Shown piece after piece: positions 61,690-64,000 of a DNA stretch of 64,000 nucleotides. How positions within the stretch are numbered: the stretch's first letter is position 1; each line of letters begins with the position of its first letter. Source of the DNA: Thiomicrorhabdus sp. Its GTDB lineage: Bacteria > Pseudomonadota > Gammaproteobacteria > Thiomicrospirales > Thiomicrospiraceae. The stretch is taken from NCBI RefSeq assembly GCF_963677875.1, contig NZ_OY782569.1, positions 62,001 to 126,000 on the forward strand, given 5' to 3'. A model generated the notes under the pieces. That model saw only the letters and a program-made list of their open reading frames with translations, was not told the DNA's origin and did no database searches. Made by a program: the position numbers and the translations under genes.

Positions 61690-62883
61690 ATGCAAACTGA
61701 CAGTGATGTGGTGATTTCCGGAGGCGGCCCGGTCGGTTTGATTCTGGCACTCGGACTGAGCCGGCAAGGACGTTCGGTGACATTGGTTGAGCCGGTTGTT
61801 CCCCAGTCCGATCAAAGCAATTCTTTTGATGGTCGTGTTCTGGCTTTGACTTACGGTTCTCGTCAAACGCTTCAGTCGCTTGGTATTTGGGACGCTTTGG
61901 AAGCTTTCTGCACGCCGATTCTGCATGTGCATGTTTCGCAAAAAGGTTATATGGGATTGACAACTCTGCATGCGGAGGAATCCGATGTTCCCGCTTTGGG
62001 GTATTCGGTTCAGGCGAGTGATCTGGGTAACGTTTTATGGCAGCTGGTACGGCAGGAACCTTTAATTGAGCTTCTCTGTTCTGCGAAAGTGACTGAGTTT
62101 ACACAGGAAGATGAAGCTGTTCGGGTAAAGGTTGAAAAGCTGGCCGGCGCTGAAGACACCGGGATTGAGTGTTTGACTCGATTGCTTGTCGGAGCGGATG
62201 GAACCCATTCCCGTGTGCGCGAGATCATGGGATATCCTCTGCAGGAAAAGTCCTATCATGCATTCGGGATTTTGGCAAAAATCGAGACAGAGCGCCATCC
62301 GCAGGGTTGGTCATTTGAACGTTTTACCGAAGAAGGTCCGGTCGCTCTGCTTCCGATGAACGGTCATTTCCACAAGGCGGTGCTGGTCTGCCCGGAAGAG
62401 AAAAAAGATTTCATCATGGCTTTGGATGATGATGCATACATCAACTTATTTGCTGAGAAAATGGGGGAGCGTTTAGGGCGGTTTACCTCGATCAGTGAGC
62501 GGATTGCTTATCCGCTCAAGGAAACTTATGTCGAAAACATGACTGGAGGACGGGCTCTGCTGATGGGAAACGCTTCGCACACCCAGCATCCGGTTGCGGC
62601 TCAGGGATTGAACCTGGGCATTCGGGATATTGACGATTTTCTTGAGATGGCAGCCGGTCGAACGGATCTGGGGGAGGAAAACTTTCTTCAGGCATATTCG
62701 TATAAGCGTGAGCCGGATCACCGCAAAGTGATGGGGATGACGGATGGATTGATTCAGGTCTTTCAGCACTCTTCCCCGTTGGTAGGGCATTTGCGGGGCA
62801 TCGGTCTGATGGCGCTGCAAAGAATGCCGAAACTAAAACGACGCTTCTCGCGTTTTGCAATGGGGAAACCGGGCAATGTCTAA
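61690..62883 (+). CDS. ubiH: 2-polyprenyl-6-methoxyphenol hydroxylase
   Basis: A 397-residue class A flavin monooxygenase of ubiquinone synthesis. FAD loop VVISGGGPVGLILALGLS is at the N-terminus, the DG motif is LVGADGTHSRVREIMG (about 165), and the second FAD motif is MGNASHTQHPVAAQGLNLGIRD (about 295). ATG 61690 is chosen, 19 bases after the pepP stop. Its end overlaps the next hydroxylase start by 8 bases. Assignment as UbiH rather than UbiF rests on operon position and general likeness. Confidence 0.9.
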   Translation: MQTDSDVVISGGGPVGLILALGLSRQGRSVTLVEPVVPQSDQSNSFDGRVLALTYGSRQTLQSLGIWDALEAFCTPILHVHVSQKGYMGLTTLHAEESDVPALGYSVQASDLGNVLWQLVRQEPLIELLCSAKVTEFTQEDEAVRVKVEKLAGAEDTGIECLTRLLVGADGTHSRVREIMGYPLQEKSYHAFGILAKIETERHPQGWSFERFTEEGPVALLPMNGHFHKAVLVCPEEKKDFIMALDDDAYINLFAEKMGERLGRFTSISERIAYPLKETYVENMTGGRALLMGNASHTQHPVAAQGLNLGIRDIDDFLEMAAGRTDLGEENFLQAYSYKREPDHRKVMGMTDGLIQVFQHSSPLVGHLRGIGLMALQRMPKLKRRFSRFAMGKPGNV

Positions 62884-64000
62884 AGAGCAAACCTTTACAA
62901 AAAAACGCTATGACCTGATTGTGGTCGGTGGCGGAATGGTTGGCGCCGCGATGGCTCTTGGCGCGGCTCAGGCAAACTTCAAGGTTCTGTTGGTCGAACG
63001 CTATCGACCGAATCTGGATTGGGATAAGCATCAGGTTTATGACGTTCGAGTCAGTGCTTTGACGCGGGCATCCGAGCGAATTCTGAAAAATCTTGGTGCT
63101 TGGCCGGGGATTGCAAACCGCCGCTTTCATCCTTTTGTCCGCATGCGGGTCTGGGATGAGAGTGCGCCGGGAGAAGTCGTTTTTTCAGCAATGGATCTGG
63201 ATGAAGAAAATCTTGGCTATACGGTTGAGAACCGCATTATTCAGGCGGCTTTGTGGGAACAAATTGAACAGCGTGATGAGATTGATCTGGTGATTGCTGA
63301 TTCGATTCAGGCGCTGGACGAATTATCCGACGGCATTGCATTGACCTTGGAAAAAACGGGGCAGGTCCGTGCCGAATTGCTTGTTGCTGCCGATGGTGCC
63401 TTTTCCCAGATTCGGGAGCTGGCGTTTATCGGATTGGATACTCACGATTATGAGCAGTGTGCGGTGGTGGGCTGTGTTAAAACCGAGAAAAGCCATGAAG
63501 ATACTTGCTGGCAGCGATATCGGAAAGACGGGCCTTTTGCCTATCTAGCGATGGCCGATAATGTCAGCTCAATTGCCTGGTATATGCCAAACGAAAAAAA
63601 AGAATGGGCCTTGTCTTTAAATGATGTGGAATTTGCCCGTGAGATCGAAGCGGCTTCAGGCGGACGTTTGGGAAAAGTTGTGCAAGTTGCGGAACGGCAA
63701 GCTTTCTCTCTGGTCAGGCGACATGCCGAGCAGTATGTCAAGCCTCATCTGGCGTTGATCGGGGATGCGGCTCATACCATTCACCCTCAGGCGGGGCAGG
63801 GAGTGAATCTGGGGTTGCTTGATATGGCGGCTTTGCTGGATGTTCTGCTGGCGGCGAGAGCAGAGCAGAAACCCATTGGAAAACGGACGGTGTTGCGACG
63901 CTACGAACGCTGGCGGCGCGGAGATAATGCGCTGGTGCAGCGCTCGATGGAAGGTTTCGACTGGCTTTTTAAGCAGGATACGGAGCTTAAAACCCTTGTT
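62876..64000 (+). CDS. ubiI: UbiI-like FAD hydroxylase, cut by window edge
   Basis: The frame starts at ATG 62876 inside the ubiH stop region and is open to base 64000 (375 codons without a stop). It has the FAD loop LIVVGGGMVGAAMALGAAQ, the VAADGAFSQIRELA DG motif and the second FAD motif LIGDAAHTIHPQAGQGVNLGLLD. It belongs to the UbiH/UbiF/VisC family; UbiI (C5 hydroxylation) is the usual partner after ubiH, but other positions are possible. The C-terminal 30 or so residues are missing to the right. Confidence 0.9.
   Translation, partial: MSKEQTFTKKRYDLIVVGGGMVGAAMALGAAQANFKVLLVERYRPNLDWDKHQVYDVRVSALTRASERILKNLGAWPGIANRRFHPFVRMRVWDESAPGEVVFSAMDLDEENLGYTVENRIIQAALWEQIEQRDEIDLVIADSIQALDELSDGIALTLEKTGQVRAELLVAADGAFSQIRELAFIGLDTHDYEQCAVVGCVKTEKSHEDTCWQRYRKDGPFAYLAMADNVSSIAWYMPNEKKEWALSLNDVEFAREIEAASGGRLGKVVQVAERQAFSLVRRHAEQYVKPHLALIGDAAHTIHPQAGQGVNLGLLDMAALLDVLLAARAEQKPIGKRTVLRRYERWRRGDNALVQRSMEGFDWLFKQDTELKTLV

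Overview
The window reads as a gammaproteobacterial chromosome of medium GC. Supporting markers are hda next to a DUF2066 gene, purMN, mpl, epmC, hrpB, a ubiH/ubiI-type pair, and the zapA - 6S RNA - 5-formyl-THF cyclo-ligase arrangement. A 6-phosphofructokinase of the pyrophosphate-type lineage and many exported thioredoxin-fold and copper proteins would suit an autotrophic sulfur oxidiser of the Thiomicrospira/Hydrogenovibrio/Thiomicrorhabdus kind. That placement is inference; no rRNA or other phylogenetic marker is present.

Bases 1-3300 are an AT-rich, foreign-looking remnant of an integrative element: a possible integrase tail, a 48-bp imperfect tandem repeat, an iteron-like cluster of CGGTAC boxes at 9-bp pitch, an unknown 380-residue protein, an AlpA-type regulator, a probable winged-helix protein and an unknown Cys-rich protein. 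Ordinary chromosome follows. Bases 3.7-10.4 kb hold a small lipoprotein, a cupin, a VOC protein and a minus-strand cluster: exported DUF255 thioredoxin, RskA-like anti-sigma factor, ECF sigma factor and a small secreted protein with repeated Lys-Cys-Gly units (HvfA-like metallophore precursor). Divergent to it lies a lipoprotein gene with an almost perfect 477-bp-period internal duplication.

Bases 10.4-25 kb carry mostly housekeeping genes: phosphofructokinase, rnd, a frameshifted choice-of-anchor-I lipoprotein gene, mpl, a 25-residue membrane microprotein, epmC, hrpB, a DUF2235 hydrolase, hemL-thiE-tlpA and rpiA. Bases 25-29 kb are a copper locus on the minus strand: TonB-dependent copper receptor, SCO1, and a PCu(A)C chaperone whose C-terminus carries three Met-Lys-Cys-Gly units, with a Met/His-rich exported protein beyond. 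The shared KCG signature of the PCu(A)C tail and the HvfA-like peptide is the most interesting theme. No DUF692/DUF2063 maturation genes are in the window.

Bases 29-45 kb hold ilvA, gshB, dcd, DUF3108, purN, purM, then DUF2066, hda, two exported thioredoxins, a TolC-like channel with a very short adaptor and no pump, a PilZ protein, an HD-GYP protein, rbgA and a type II NADH dehydrogenase. Bases 45-64 kb hold proS, DUF2062, an SDR, a frameshifted CHAD gene, an AsmA-family gene, dgt, queG, tsaE, an amidase, 5-formyl-THF cyclo-ligase, 6S RNA, zapA, ygfB, pepP, ubiH and a second ubiquinone hydroxylase that runs off the right edge. No tRNA, rRNA, CRISPR array or complete insertion sequence was recognised.
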